Notes under the pieces: generated by a model | Databases searched by the model: none | Seen by the model: only the letters and a program-made list of their open reading frames with translations | Told to the model about the DNA's origin: nothing | Made by a program: the position numbers and the translations under genes | NCBI GenBank assembly: GCA_035510775.1 | Contig: DATKGP010000005.1 | Coordinates: 1-28,302 of the forward strand | Source: DATKGP01 sp035510775 | GTDB taxonomy: Bacteria; Patescibacteriota; UBA1384; 2-12-FULL-50-11 | Reading direction: 5' to 3' | Length of the DNA stretch: 28,302 bases | Shown: in pieces, positions 1 to 7,717 of the stretch | Layout of the letters: each line of letters begins with the position of its first letter | Numbering within the stretch: the first letter of the stretch is position 1

Positions 1-24
1 GGGAGGGAGAGATGAGCGTAGCGA

Positions 25-522
25 CTATCGTATCTCAAAATTGACCGGCTGCCAGGCACTCGTCGTAATCTTACTGCCCTGGCCATCGTTGGCCAAGATT
101 CGGGTCTTGGTTTCATCCAGAGTTATCTTTCCCGTCCCAGATTTTTTGGTGGTAAAAACAACCTTGGCAATCAAGCCGTTGCGGCCAACAAAGCCAGGTT
201 TAGGTAGGCCACCGGCGATATAAATCTGACCGGTGTCGTTATTAAATGACGGGGAATCTTTAATCCAGAGTTGATAAATTGAGCCGGTCGTCTGGATTTC
301 TTTGACTGATAGCAAATCGGTGGGGAAAGAAAAATAAAACTCCGCCGCGTTCATCGGGGTGGTCACGGAAATCGTTAAGGGAACGGTCAGGGTCTGCTCA
401 TTTGATAGTTTTTGAGGAAAGGCAAACGAAATTTCCCCCGGCGGTCGAGTTTTTTCCAGCCAGTAGAAAATAATTCCAACAGCTACTAGGCAAGCCACAA
501 CCAAGAGGAGGCTCTTTCTCAT
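25..522 (-). CDS. Membrane-anchored cohesin-like protein
   Basis: The protein has 165 residues. Residues 4-20 form a hydrophobic segment preceded by MRK, which would anchor the protein in the membrane or act as an uncleaved signal. The rest (about 30-165) reads as a single cohesin-like beta domain: extended strands, an 'NAAEFYFSFPTDLL' segment and a 'GLIAKVVFTT' segment, typical of cohesin and related bacterial adhesion modules. The start codon overlaps the stop of the upstream dockerin gene by 4 bases (519-522), so the two are translationally coupled. Known biology: cohesins bind dockerins through calcium-stabilised dockerin helices. I infer that this protein tethers the product of the neighbouring gene. 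A generic adhesion domain without dockerin binding is the alternative. It is the last gene of the operon visible here and ends in TAG. Confidence 0.7.
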   Translation of the reverse strand: MRKSLLLVVACLVAVGIIFYWLEKTRPPGEISFAFPQKLSNEQTLTVPLTISVTTPMNAAEFYFSFPTDLLSVKEIQTTGSIYQLWIKDSPSFNNDTGQIYIAGGLPKPGFVGRNGLIAKVVFTTKKSGTGKITLDETKTRILANDGQGSKITTSAWQPVNFEIR

Positions 523-1778
523 CCTCCGCCGGTCCAGTTGTACATCATAACCGAGAAATCAACTAAATCAGCCGTGCCGTCGTCGTTGATATCGGCGGCT
601 TTGTTCGGCGGATTGGCCAGGCCGTAGTTGTACATTAGCATCGAAAAATCGGTCAGGTTAATATAATTGTCCACGTTCAAATCGGCCGACATCAGAATCT
701 GTAGCGGCGCCGGGTCGGTCAGAATGCTCTGATTGCCACCCCCGTCCATGACCAAGCCGGCGACCGTGTGGGCACCGAGGTGAAGGGTCTGGGTAACGTT
801 AATTAACCACGCGCCGTTAATATCGGCGGTGGTTTGCTTGGTGAAAACCGTCTTGCCGTTGGTGAAAGTTGTCACCAAGCCGTTATCGACCGCCAAGCCG
901 CTTTGAGTAAAGGCGGCCGGCCTTTTCGACTGACCAGGAACCGATAAAATCGGTGGCACGATAATTCCGCTGACTGTTAAGGTCAGGCCGTTAATAATTG
1001 TGATGCTAAAACTTAGGGTTAGCGTTTGGTGTCCGTAACCGTCCTGGCAATAGATACCGATAGTGTGAGTAGTCGGGGAGAGCCCGTAGAGCGTTGTGTT
1101 GAAGACGCTAACCGCGTTGGCGACCGCGGTGCCGGCCACCACTCCGTTATCGAGAATAGTCACAAAGGCGCTGGGAAAGGCCTCGCCAACGAGGTTCAGG
1201 TTGCCGCTGACAATTCCAACGGTTAGAGACATCGCAATGCCTTGAGTAATGACCACCGCCACTCCTAACGAATCGTCGCCGTAGCTGCCGCCAATCTGAA
1301 CGCTATAAATAGTAGCGCTGCCCGGATTGGTAATTTTGGTAGCGTTCTGACCCAGGACAATGGTAATCGTTGAACCTGTTGGCTGGGCACTGTAACCGCT
1401 GCAGGCAGTAAAAGTAATTACCTGTCCGACGATGCCAAAGCCAACGTTGTTTGGGCCGTTCAAGCAGCTGCCTAAAACACTTCGACTTAAACCATCGGAA
1501 AAACTAATGTCGCTAGGAACAAAAGCCGGTAAGGTGAATTGAGTCGGCAGGGTAATGGTAACTGTTTCGCCGGCCTGAAAAGCCGTCCCAGAACTCTGGG
1601 TTATAGTGACAGTCTGGCGACTGGCGGCTCCAATACGCGAATCGGCTAGGGCGTCATTAGCATGAGCCGGCCAGGCGGCCTTGGCGGTTGGAATTAAACT
1701 GGCAAAAAATGAACCAGCCAAACTGGCAGCCAGGAGAAAAATCGCCAGTTTGGCCAGTGGTTGCTCCCCTTCTTTCAT
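519..1778 (-). CDS. Secreted beta-domain protein with C-terminal dockerin
   Basis: The protein has 419 residues. An N-terminal signal peptide ends near the A-K-A-A motif (about residue 34). It is followed by the N-terminal domain shared with the products of 2773-3945 and 5928-7016 (landmarks 'ADSR', 'GETVTITLP', 'KITNP', 'VVIT'), then Ig-like sequence. Residues 363-419 are a dockerin: two EF-hand-like loops with ligands D366/N368/D370/N374/D377 and D396/N398/D400/D404/D407, each followed by F-S-x-x-M-Y-N. Dockerins bind calcium and dock onto cohesins, and a cohesin-like gene follows with a 4-base overlap. Unlike its two paralogues, this protein lacks the WxL-like C-terminal domain, so the dockerin seems to replace that attachment module. 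The gap to the upstream gene is 12 bases. Confidence 0.85.
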   Translation of the reverse strand: MKEGEQPLAKLAIFLLAASLAGSFFASLIPTAKAAWPAHANDALADSRIGAASRQTVTITQSSGTAFQAGETVTITLPTQFTLPAFVPSDISFSDGLSRSVLGSCLNGPNNVGFGIVGQVITFTACSGYSAQPTGSTITIVLGQNATKITNPGSATIYSVQIGGSYGDDSLGVAVVITQGIAMSLTVGIVSGNLNLVGEAFPSAFVTILDNGVVAGTAVANAVSVFNTTLYGLSPTTHTIGIYCQDGYGHQTLTLSFSITIINGLTLTVSGIIVPPILSVPGQSKRPAAFTQSGLAVDNGLVTTFTNGKTVFTKQTTADINGAWLINVTQTLHLGAHTVAGLVMDGGGNQSILTDPAPLQILMSADLNVDNYINLTDFSMLMYNYGLANPPNKAADINDDGTADLVDFSVMMYNWTGGG

Positions 1779-1790
1779 AGCGCTTAACCT

Positions 1791-2795
1791 TTAATTTCTC
1801 CCGAAAATAATAGCCAGGGCGGTGGTGATTCGTTTCCTCCGGGCAATGATAAACCAAACCGCCAGGACGGCGAGGAAAATAATCGGCAGGCCAATTTTCC
1901 AGGGGAAGACGATGAAGGCGGTGGTGGCGTTCAGCTGACCGCCCTTTTCCCCGTAGTTTAGAGCCAACGTCGCCGTGTAATACCCAATTTTGGCGTCGTT
2001 CCAGTCGGTGGTGATGACTCGGTCGCTGTTGGGGATAATGTTTTTCTGGGGGAATGGCAAGTCGACGACTTTTTTGCCAAAAATATTGTTAACCACCACG
2101 AACCCCTCGGGTTTAATATGAACGTTGCCGCTATTGCCAATTTTTGTTAGGAAATGAACCGGGCCGCTCTCAAAAAGGCGTTTATATTTTTGATCAGGGG
2201 TGTCACTGGCGCCGACGGTCTTAAAATCTTTGGCAGAGGCGCTGTAGGTATAGTTGCCATTTACCCCGAGTAAAATCAATGATCCGACTTCTTGCACGGT
2301 CATGGCACCGGTAGTGCCTATTGCCGATTGTTTGGAGCTAGCCAGAATCGAGGCGTAGCGGCCGCCAGCCTCGGCGTCCTTAGGCACGTTAATTGTGTAG
2401 GCGACAATCTGGGTTCGTTTTGGCTCAAGATGAAAACTAGCCGGAGTCAGTGTTACCCATTGTTTCAAAGAATACGAAGGGTCGTCCTGCTCGGTAACAA
2501 TTTTCGCCTCGCCGGTATCCGTACCGACGAAGGGTTCGACATCCATGGTAATATCAACCGGCGTGGTGGAATTGGCGTTGGTGATCATTATTGAGTTGCT
2601 GATTTTGTCGCCAGGGTTAGTGGTCAGCTCGAAAACCAGCGGCGAAATTGTCAGCGAAACCGAGCTTGAGGGTGAGCTTTGGGCACTGGCTTGAAAAAAT
2701 GGCCCGATAAAAAATAGCAGAACCACCAGAGCAATTCTTGTCAGATATCTGCGAAGCTGATGCCAGTGGCCGTTAGTAGGTTGGAGTAGCGACAT
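1791..2795 (-). CDS. Membrane-anchored DUF916-like surface protein (copy 2)
   Basis: The frame is open further upstream to 2993, but that part runs inside the preceding gene. I place the start at the ATG at 2795, which gives 334 residues. The order is then a basic N-terminus, a hydrophobic signal (VVLLFFIGPFF, cleavage near A-S-A), an extracellular beta-rich region, a C-terminal transmembrane helix (PIIFLAVLAVWFII) and a short basic tail. The region 'SLTISPLVFELTTNPGD..' to 'P.DAEAGGRYASILAS' resembles DUF916, the peptidoglycan-binding domain of WxL-interacting proteins in Firmicutes. It is a clear paralogue of 4908-5924: both share 'AGG(R/H)YA/GAIL', 'GN(V/I)HLKP/IKPEG' and the end topology. 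It overlaps the upstream gene by 23 bases, and no good ribosome-binding site is seen. I infer that it anchors or presents its secreted partners at the cell surface. Confidence 0.75.
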   Translation of the reverse strand: MSLLQPTNGHWHQLRRYLTRIALVVLLFFIGPFFQASAQSSPSSSVSLTISPLVFELTTNPGDKISNSIMITNANSTTPVDITMDVEPFVGTDTGEAKIVTEQDDPSYSLKQWVTLTPASFHLEPKRTQIVAYTINVPKDAEAGGRYASILASSKQSAIGTTGAMTVQEVGSLILLGVNGNYTYSASAKDFKTVGASDTPDQKYKRLFESGPVHFLTKIGNSGNVHIKPEGFVVVNNIFGKKVVDLPFPQKNIIPNSDRVITTDWNDAKIGYYTATLALNYGEKGGQLNATTAFIVFPWKIGLPIIFLAVLAVWFIIARRKRITTALAIIFGRN

Positions 2796-3945
2796 AGACA
2801 ATCGTGGTTGTGTAGGCTCCGGTGGCTTGAGTAGTCCCAACGTTAAGTCGGTAGCCGATATGAAGAACGTTATTGGTGGTGTCTGGAGCGGTCGTGTGGG
2901 AGATCGACTGAGCGGCCTGGGAAGAGCCGGCATTGGCGATAGTCTTGAAGTATTGACTACCTGCCCCGCAATAATGTGTTCCCCAATTGGCATCGGCGGT
3001 AGCGGCCGAGGTACCGGTAGCGTCCTTTAGGCAATAGCCATAACCGTAGTTGGTGTTAGTCGCCCAGGTATTGGCGGTTGAATCGGTGCAGCTGCCATCG
3101 CACGAACCTTTAGCAACCGTGTTGCCACCAGAGGTAAGTAGCTGGGTAGTTTGAACGGTAGCGGTATAGCCACCGATGGCGTTACTATTAATAGTCAGTT
3201 GCTGACAGGCGTCGTAAAAGGCGCCGGTTGTGACGGCTCCGAACGGAATAGTTGTCGGGTCGCCGGAGGTGTCGATCTTGGTTCCGCCGGTAGTCGGACA
3301 ACTAATTGTTGTGTCGCCGGCCACAGTAAAGTTGAGAGCTTCCATCACGGTTACCGATATCGAAACGCCGTTGGTAATCACGACCACCGTGTCTTTCTGG
3401 TCGTCGGTAGTTTCTTTGACGGTAACGGTATAGCTGGCGACAGTCGGGTTGGTAATTTTATTAGTGTTACCGATACCGAAAGTAATAGTTGCTCCGACGC
3501 TACTGGCAGTGTAACTTGGGCAGGCGGTCACGGTCAGGGTTCGGCTGGCTTGGTTGGTGACGACGTCAACATTATTACTGCCGGCGGTACAGGTTGGGGA
3601 GGCGCCAACGGCGATTACTGTTCGGCCAGTGCCGTCGTTGAAGCTAAAATCACCGGTTGTCCAGGTGCCATCAGCAGGGAATACAAAACTACCTGGCCAG
3701 GTGAAAAGAATCGTCTCACCGGTGGCAAAAGTATTGGCGGCTGAAAGCTGAAGCGTGGCCGTCTCTACTGAGGCGGTAGCTGCCCGCGAATCGGCCAGGG
3801 TCATCTTAAAACTTTGCAACGCAGCTGCTGAAGCTACCGAGAAAAATAGCTGGGAAACAATCAAGCCGACAGCCACAGCAAAATATGTTTTTTTCATAGA
3901 GGGCATGGTTAGCTTAAGTATTGGAGACATTCGAGTTATTGTCAA
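2773..3945 (-). CDS. Secreted two-domain surface protein with WxL-like C-terminus (copy 2)
   Basis: The frame has up to 390 residues. Several ATG codons are possible (3945, 3930, 3906, 3897). The one at 3897 gives a compact signal peptide beginning MKKTYFAVAVG and cleaved near V-A-S-A-A, and is the most natural choice. Residues of about 41-195 form the N-terminal domain shared with two operon neighbours ('ADSR', 'KITNP', 'VVVIT'). Residues 204-390 form a Cys-containing C-terminal domain with 'IPFG', 'SNAIGGY', 'YGYGYC' and the terminal segment 'GAYTTTIVYVATPTY'. The same landmarks occur in order in 5928-7016 and at the end of the giant protein at 8987-18370. They resemble WxL domains, which have an early FG, a middle G-W-x-L and a terminal Y-x-A-x-L-x-W segment. 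The gene precedes a DUF916-like gene, as WxL genes do in Firmicutes. Confidence 0.75.
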   Translation of the reverse strand: MTITRMSPILKLTMPSMKKTYFAVAVGLIVSQLFFSVASAAALQSFKMTLADSRAATASVETATLQLSAANTFATGETILFTWPGSFVFPADGTWTTGDFSFNDGTGRTVIAVGASPTCTAGSNNVDVVTNQASRTLTVTACPSYTASSVGATITFGIGNTNKITNPTVASYTVTVKETTDDQKDTVVVITNGVSISVTVMEALNFTVAGDTTISCPTTGGTKIDTSGDPTTIPFGAVTTGAFYDACQQLTINSNAIGGYTATVQTTQLLTSGGNTVAKGSCDGSCTDSTANTWATNTNYGYGYCLKDATGTSAATADANWGTHYCGAGSQYFKTIANAGSSQAAQSISHTTAPDTTNNVLHIGYRLNVGTTQATGAYTTTIVYVATPTY

Positions 3946-3951
3946 TCAATA

Positions 3952-4911
3952 TTACGGGTTGGGATTGGCTGGTGGGTTAGTCGGCTGGATGGGCGGCGGC
4001 GCGGGTGGCGGTTCGGTCGCCGCGATGTTCTGGGCGGTTTTCTCGACCGCTAGCTCGACTTCTTGATTGATGGTTTCTTTGAGCTCGGTTTTGGCCATTT
4101 CCAGCTTGGTTCCCAGCTGTTGCCCCTGCTGATAAGTAGATTGTTGACCACTGGCAATTTGTTGCTCCAGCTGATCAATCTTGCCGAGCATCTCTTGCTC
4201 CTTGGCGTGGTAAGCGCCCTGCAGCTGGAAACTTTTTTTAGTCCGTCGAATTAGGTAGAGCACTAGAAAAAGTAAAATTGGGTCGAGTAGGAGAATTATC
4301 ACGACGACCAAAAAAGCCCAGAAAGGAATTCGTAAATTCAGCTGATTATTAACCAGACTCTTATTGGCTAAATCAGACTTTTCGGTCGTCGGGGCTTTTG
4401 GTTGAAGAAGCGTTAGGGTTGTGCCGCCGGGTAGGGTAACAGTGACGGACAGATTGCTCAAGACCGGCAAGGGAGTAAAAGTGACGGTCGGTTTCTCGTC
4501 TAGCGTTAAATAATTATCGGCGTAGGTGGAGAAGGTCGCCTGGCCGGCAGCGTACGACCGGGCGGCGAAACGAACAATTCCGGAGCTACTACTGGTGCCG
4601 GTCGAAGATTCCGTTAGGTTATTGCCGTCGTAGGCGCCGACGATATCAACGCTGCCACGGTTGGAACTCAACTGGACATCTTTGCCGGCCACCAAATTGC
4701 CGTCCTTGTCAGCTAGGGTGACAGTAATAATAACTAACGAAGTCCCATCAGCTGGCAATTCGACGAGATTGGCTACCACGGTTGAGAGTGTACCGTTGAC
4801 CACCGACGGAACCTGTCCCGTCACCTGGACGTTGGTTTGAGCTCGGGCAACTAGCGGCGAGAGGGTGGCAAATAGGCCGATGGCTAGACAAGTGACAATT
4901 CGGCGAATCAT
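3952..4911 (-). CDS. Ig-like surface protein with transmembrane helix, coiled coil and Pro-rich tail
   Basis: The protein has 319 residues. A signal peptide covers 1-24 (cleavage near A-R-A-Q). Residues of about 28-148 form an Ig-like fold of the invasin/Big_1 type ('ADGTSLVIITVTLADKDGN', 'V.LSSNRGSV', 'GIVRFAARS..AGQATFS'). A transmembrane helix covers about 196-221, followed by R-R-T-K-K. Then comes a Gln/Glu/Lys-rich coiled coil (about 226-298) and a Pro-rich tail (299-319). With a cleaved signal and one stop-transfer helix, the Ig domain should be outside and the coiled coil and tail inside. It could therefore link an external surface complex to a cytoplasmic partner. The start overlaps the stop of the upstream DUF916-like gene by 4 bases. 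The specific function is unknown. Confidence 0.75.
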   Translation of the reverse strand: MIRRIVTCLAIGLFATLSPLVARAQTNVQVTGQVPSVVNGTLSTVVANLVELPADGTSLVIITVTLADKDGNLVAGKDVQLSSNRGSVDIVGAYDGNNLTESSTGTSSSSGIVRFAARSYAAGQATFSTYADNYLTLDEKPTVTFTPLPVLSNLSVTVTLPGGTTLTLLQPKAPTTEKSDLANKSLVNNQLNLRIPFWAFLVVVIILLLDPILLFLVLYLIRRTKKSFQLQGAYHAKEQEMLGKIDQLEQQIASGQQSTYQQGQQLGTKLEMAKTELKETINQEVELAVEKTAQNIAATEPPPAPPPIQPTNPPANPNP

Positions 4912-5924
4912 CGCATAATAAATTTCTTTTTTGGCGGCTGATTATCTCTTGGGGCGGAAAAGGTTGGTAAGGTGTCCGGGCGGATTTTGTTGCGTCGTCG
5001 TTTTCGACTAGCGGCCAAAATTATCCAGAGCAAAATCAAGGTAACTAAAGCGGCAACGGTAATTATCAACCACCAGGGGATAATCCAGAAAGTCCGAGCC
5101 AGGGTGGCTTGTTGCTGCGGATCACCAAAGGTCACTGTGGCGGTGGCGGTAAATTTGCCAACGGCTTTCCAGTCGAAATCCCAGCTATTATCAAAGTGCC
5201 GTTTGCTCTGGGGCAGAACATTGCCGTGTCCGGCGTTGACGTCCAGCAGGGCATTGGTGTTGCCAAACCAGTTACGGATTTTTATTTGGCCGATTGGTTT
5301 CAAGTGAATATTGCCGGTGTTGGAAAAAAGCAGGGAAAAATTGGCTGGCCCTTTGACCAAAAAAGTCGGGGCATTAAAATCTTCCAGATCCATTATTTGA
5401 ACCAAATTGCCCGGCACCGTTGCCAGAAGCAGTGTTCCGATTAAGCCGACGACGCTGACTTGATTAGAATTCTTGGTAGTCGTCGGTTTTTCGGTGGAGA
5501 AAAGAATCGCCCCATAGTGACCACCTGGCTCGGCAGTGGTCGGGGCGGTGATGTTAATTTGAAATATCTGGCTCTGGCCGGGGGCGATGGTAATAGACGA
5601 CTGGCCGAAACTGACCCAATCCGACATGGCGAAGGTCGAACTTTTCTCGGTGCTAGTGTAAAACTGTGGCCGACCCTCCTGATTGTCGGTGGTGAAGTTG
5701 TAAACGACTGGATACAAGGTAATGGTCTGGGCGACAGGGTTGATGATATGAACGATTCGCGTCACGGTTGCTCCGGGGTTGACGGTAAACTCGTCGACAA
5801 CTGGGCTAACGGTTAGGCCAGCCGCTTGGCTGTTGGTAGAAACTTGAGCCCAGGCCGGGATCGGTGCGACCAAGCAAATTGTCAAAACCCCGAGAGCCAT
5901 AAATCGAAAGAATCGCGTCATCAT
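4908..5924 (-). CDS. Membrane-anchored DUF916-like surface protein (copy 1)
   Basis: The protein has 338 residues. A signal peptide ends near A-W-A-Q (residue 26). A DUF916-like beta domain covers about 34-150 ('LTVSPVVDEFTVNPGA', 'ITIAPGQSQIFQINITAP', 'EPGGHYGAILFS'). A second beta region has 'FSNTGNIHLKP' and 'GKFTATATVTFGD'. A transmembrane helix (WWLIITVAALVTLILLWIILA) and an unusually long basic cytoplasmic tail (R-K-R-R-R-N-K onward) follow. It is a paralogue of the product of 1791-2795. In Firmicutes, DUF916/DUF3324 proteins have this same signal, beta-domain and C-terminal helix layout and are encoded beside WxL proteins. Here the gene follows the secreted WxL-like gene by 3 bases and overlaps the next gene by 4. 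The family assignment rests on motif pattern and context, not on a profile search. Confidence 0.75.
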   Translation of the reverse strand: MMTRFFRFMALGVLTICLVAPIPAWAQVSTNSQAAGLTVSPVVDEFTVNPGATVTRIVHIINPVAQTITLYPVVYNFTTDNQEGRPQFYTSTEKSSTFAMSDWVSFGQSSITIAPGQSQIFQINITAPTTAEPGGHYGAILFSTEKPTTTKNSNQVSVVGLIGTLLLATVPGNLVQIMDLEDFNAPTFLVKGPANFSLLFSNTGNIHLKPIGQIKIRNWFGNTNALLDVNAGHGNVLPQSKRHFDNSWDFDWKAVGKFTATATVTFGDPQQQATLARTFWIIPWWLIITVAALVTLILLWIILAASRKRRRNKIRPDTLPTFSAPRDNQPPKKKFIMR

Positions 5925-5927
5925 CGG

Positions 5928-7016
5928 CTAAAAAATTCCCGTGCAGACATAAGTTAAGGTGTCGACGTAAGCGCCGGTTGGTACCAAGCCGGTAACTTTG
6001 GCTTTTAGGGTGGTGGTGACAGTAGCGTTAGAAACCGGTCCGGCTGCCGAGGCCAGAGTTTGGTCGGTTAGTTGCAATCTCCCGACGGTGTTGGTCGTGG
6101 AAGTGTACGGAGCAGAGACGGTGGTGGCGGCACTGCCGGCGTCGCCGTTAGTTTTGGTACCTTGGGCGCCATAACCGATAGTTGAGGCGATCGACAAATC
6201 GGCGGTGGCATTCTCCGAACTATCGGCTGACTTTATCACGTAGCTAGCACCGGCCGAGTAGAGACCGGCATTGGTGGTGTTGCCGGCGCTGCGAATAGTT
6301 AGGTTATAGCCATTGGCAGCGTTCGTGCCGATTGTCCAAGTTGGCGTTGAACTGGCCGGTGTGACCGTTCCCAGAACAAAGGTTCCGAAGGCGGCGCTGT
6401 TGGTATCGATTGAGCAAGAAATCTGCGGATCAACTTGGCCGGTCACGGCCACGGCGCCATTGGCAACAATTACTACCGCGATTGTGCCGGTATCAGCCAT
6501 CGTCCCGCCGATGAGAATTTTCTGATTAGCGTTATTTTGAGCGACGGTCTGGTTGGTAATTTTGTGGGTGCCACCGACGCCGTAAGTGGCGTTGGTGCCG
6601 ATTTGAATCTGGACGCAGTGAGTGGCGGTGATAGTGCCAGTATCGGAGACGATAGTAACGACTTGGCCGGTCTTCGTTGCCCCCCAAGTCAAACCGACTG
6701 CTCCGGTAGCTAGAGATATATCAGTCAGACTGGAACAGGTGGCTCCCTCGGCCAAGTCCATATCAGTGTAATCAACACTGCCCAAGGCAAAACCAGTCGG
6801 GAAGGTAATAGTAATCGATTGTCCAGCCGCCACACCAGATGGAGTAATAAACTGAACGGTATGGTTCGAGGTGGCGCTATCAGTGATATTAGACATCGTG
6901 TCGGAGGCGCTTGTGATGGCCGCTGCCCAAGCTATCGCGCCCCAAGGCAACAGGCTCATCAGCAACGCCAAGATAGTGGGCACTACCAACCTAGAAAAAC
7001 GCCGTTTTCCTCCCAT
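5928..7016 (-). CDS. Secreted two-domain surface protein with WxL-like C-terminus (copy 1)
   Basis: The protein has 362 residues and is the first gene of the seven-gene surface operon. A signal peptide covers about 1-32 (M-G-G-K-R-R, a long hydrophobic stretch, cleavage near W-A-A-A). The N-terminal beta domain (about 33-190) has 'GQSITITFPTGF', 'HKITNQTV' and 'IAVVIV'. The C-terminal domain (194-362) has 'AAFGTFVLG', 'TNAANGYNL', 'IGYG' and the terminal 'GAYVDTLTYVCTGIF'. Both domains recur in 2773-3945, and the C-terminal one ends the giant protein. No LPXTG sorting signal or C-terminal membrane helix is present, so retention at the surface probably relies on the C-terminal domain. No convincing -35 was found upstream; a CATGAT lies 6 bases before the ATG. 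Confidence 0.8.
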   Translation of the reverse strand: MGGKRRFSRLVVPTILALLMSLLPWGAIAWAAAITSASDTMSNITDSATSNHTVQFITPSGVAAGQSITITFPTGFALGSVDYTDMDLAEGATCSSLTDISLATGAVGLTWGATKTGQVVTIVSDTGTITATHCVQIQIGTNATYGVGGTHKITNQTVAQNNANQKILIGGTMADTGTIAVVIVANGAVAVTGQVDPQISCSIDTNSAAFGTFVLGTVTPASSTPTWTIGTNAANGYNLTIRSAGNTTNAGLYSAGASYVIKSADSSENATADLSIASTIGYGAQGTKTNGDAGSAATTVSAPYTSTTNTVGRLQLTDQTLASAAGPVSNATVTTTLKAKVTGLVPTGAYVDTLTYVCTGIF

Positions 7017-7088
7017 GGGTTTATCATGCCATTTTTTTAGGAATTTTAATACCCGTTGCGAAGCCGGTGGCGACAGTGCTTAACGACA

Positions 7089-7117
7089 TTGACTTTTTGT
7101 AAAGAAAACTTTACATT
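7089..7117 (+). promoter_or_regulatory. clpP promoter, apparently leaderless
   Basis: TTGACT (7089-7094) and TACATT (7112-7117) are separated by exactly 17 bases. Only six bases lie between the -10 hexamer and the clpP ATG at 7124, so transcription would start at or within a base of the A of the start codon. There is no separate ribosome-binding site. Confidence 0.7.
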
Positions 7118-7123
7118 GCAGGT

Positions 7124-7717
7124 ATGAATAAAGAGCCGCACGCTGATTACCTCGTCCCAATGGTCGTGGAAAAAAGCCAATTCGGTGAACGGTCGTTTGA
7201 TATCTACTCCCGGCTTCTGCGCGATCGAATAATTTTTGTGGGTGGGACAATCGACGACACCGTCGCCAACCTCATCATCGCCCAGTTGCTTTTTTTGGAG
7301 AGCGAAAATAGTGCCAAAGAAATCCAGATGTATATCAACAGCCCAGGCGGGTCGGTCTCGGCCGGTCTGGCAATTTACGACACGATGAGGCACGTCAAGG
7401 CCGATGTTTCGACGATTTGCGTCGGCATGGCCGCTTCGATGGGAGCTTTTCTGTTGGCGGGCGGTACTAAAGGCAAAAGATTTGCCCTGCCAAATTCGCG
7501 AATCATGCTACACCAAGTTGCCGGCGGAGCCGAAGGTCAGGCGACTGACATAGAGATTCAAGCCCGGGAGATTATGCGTCTCAAAAAGCAGATGAATGAG
7601 ATTCTTGCCCATAACACTGGCCAAAAACTCGAAAAAGTTGAAAAAGATACTGATCGAGATTATTGGTTTTCACCGAAGGAGGCCGTGAGTTATGGCCTCA
7701 TAGACAAGACGCTCTAG
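7124..7717 (+). CDS. clpP: ATP-dependent Clp protease, proteolytic subunit
   Basis: The protein has 197 residues, the usual ClpP length. ClpP forms a two-ring tetradecamer that degrades proteins fed by ClpX or ClpC/ClpA in the cytoplasm. The serine-protease triad is visible: S105 in GMAASMG, H130 in MLHQ and D179 in DTDRDYW. The signatures 'YINSPGGSVSAGLAIYDTM' and 'SPKEAVSYGLID' are present. The N-terminus 'LVPMVVEKSQFGERSFDIYSRLL.DRIIFVGG' matches the family, so the ATG at 7124 is right. The gene is divergent from the surface operon and convergent with tig, and its TAG stop shares the palindrome CTAG (7714-7717) with the tig stop. No clpX is visible in the window. Confidence 0.97.
   Translation: MNKEPHADYLVPMVVEKSQFGERSFDIYSRLLRDRIIFVGGTIDDTVANLIIAQLLFLESENSAKEIQMYINSPGGSVSAGLAIYDTMRHVKADVSTICVGMAASMGAFLLAGGTKGKRFALPNSRIMLHQVAGGAEGQATDIEIQAREIMRLKKQMNEILAHNTGQKLEKVEKDTDRDYWFSPKEAVSYGLIDKTL

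Noticed and set aside
7046..7393. Minus-strand frame of 115 residues opposite clpP
   Set aside because: It is the shadow of the highly conserved clpP coding region and its promoter; no signal of its own.
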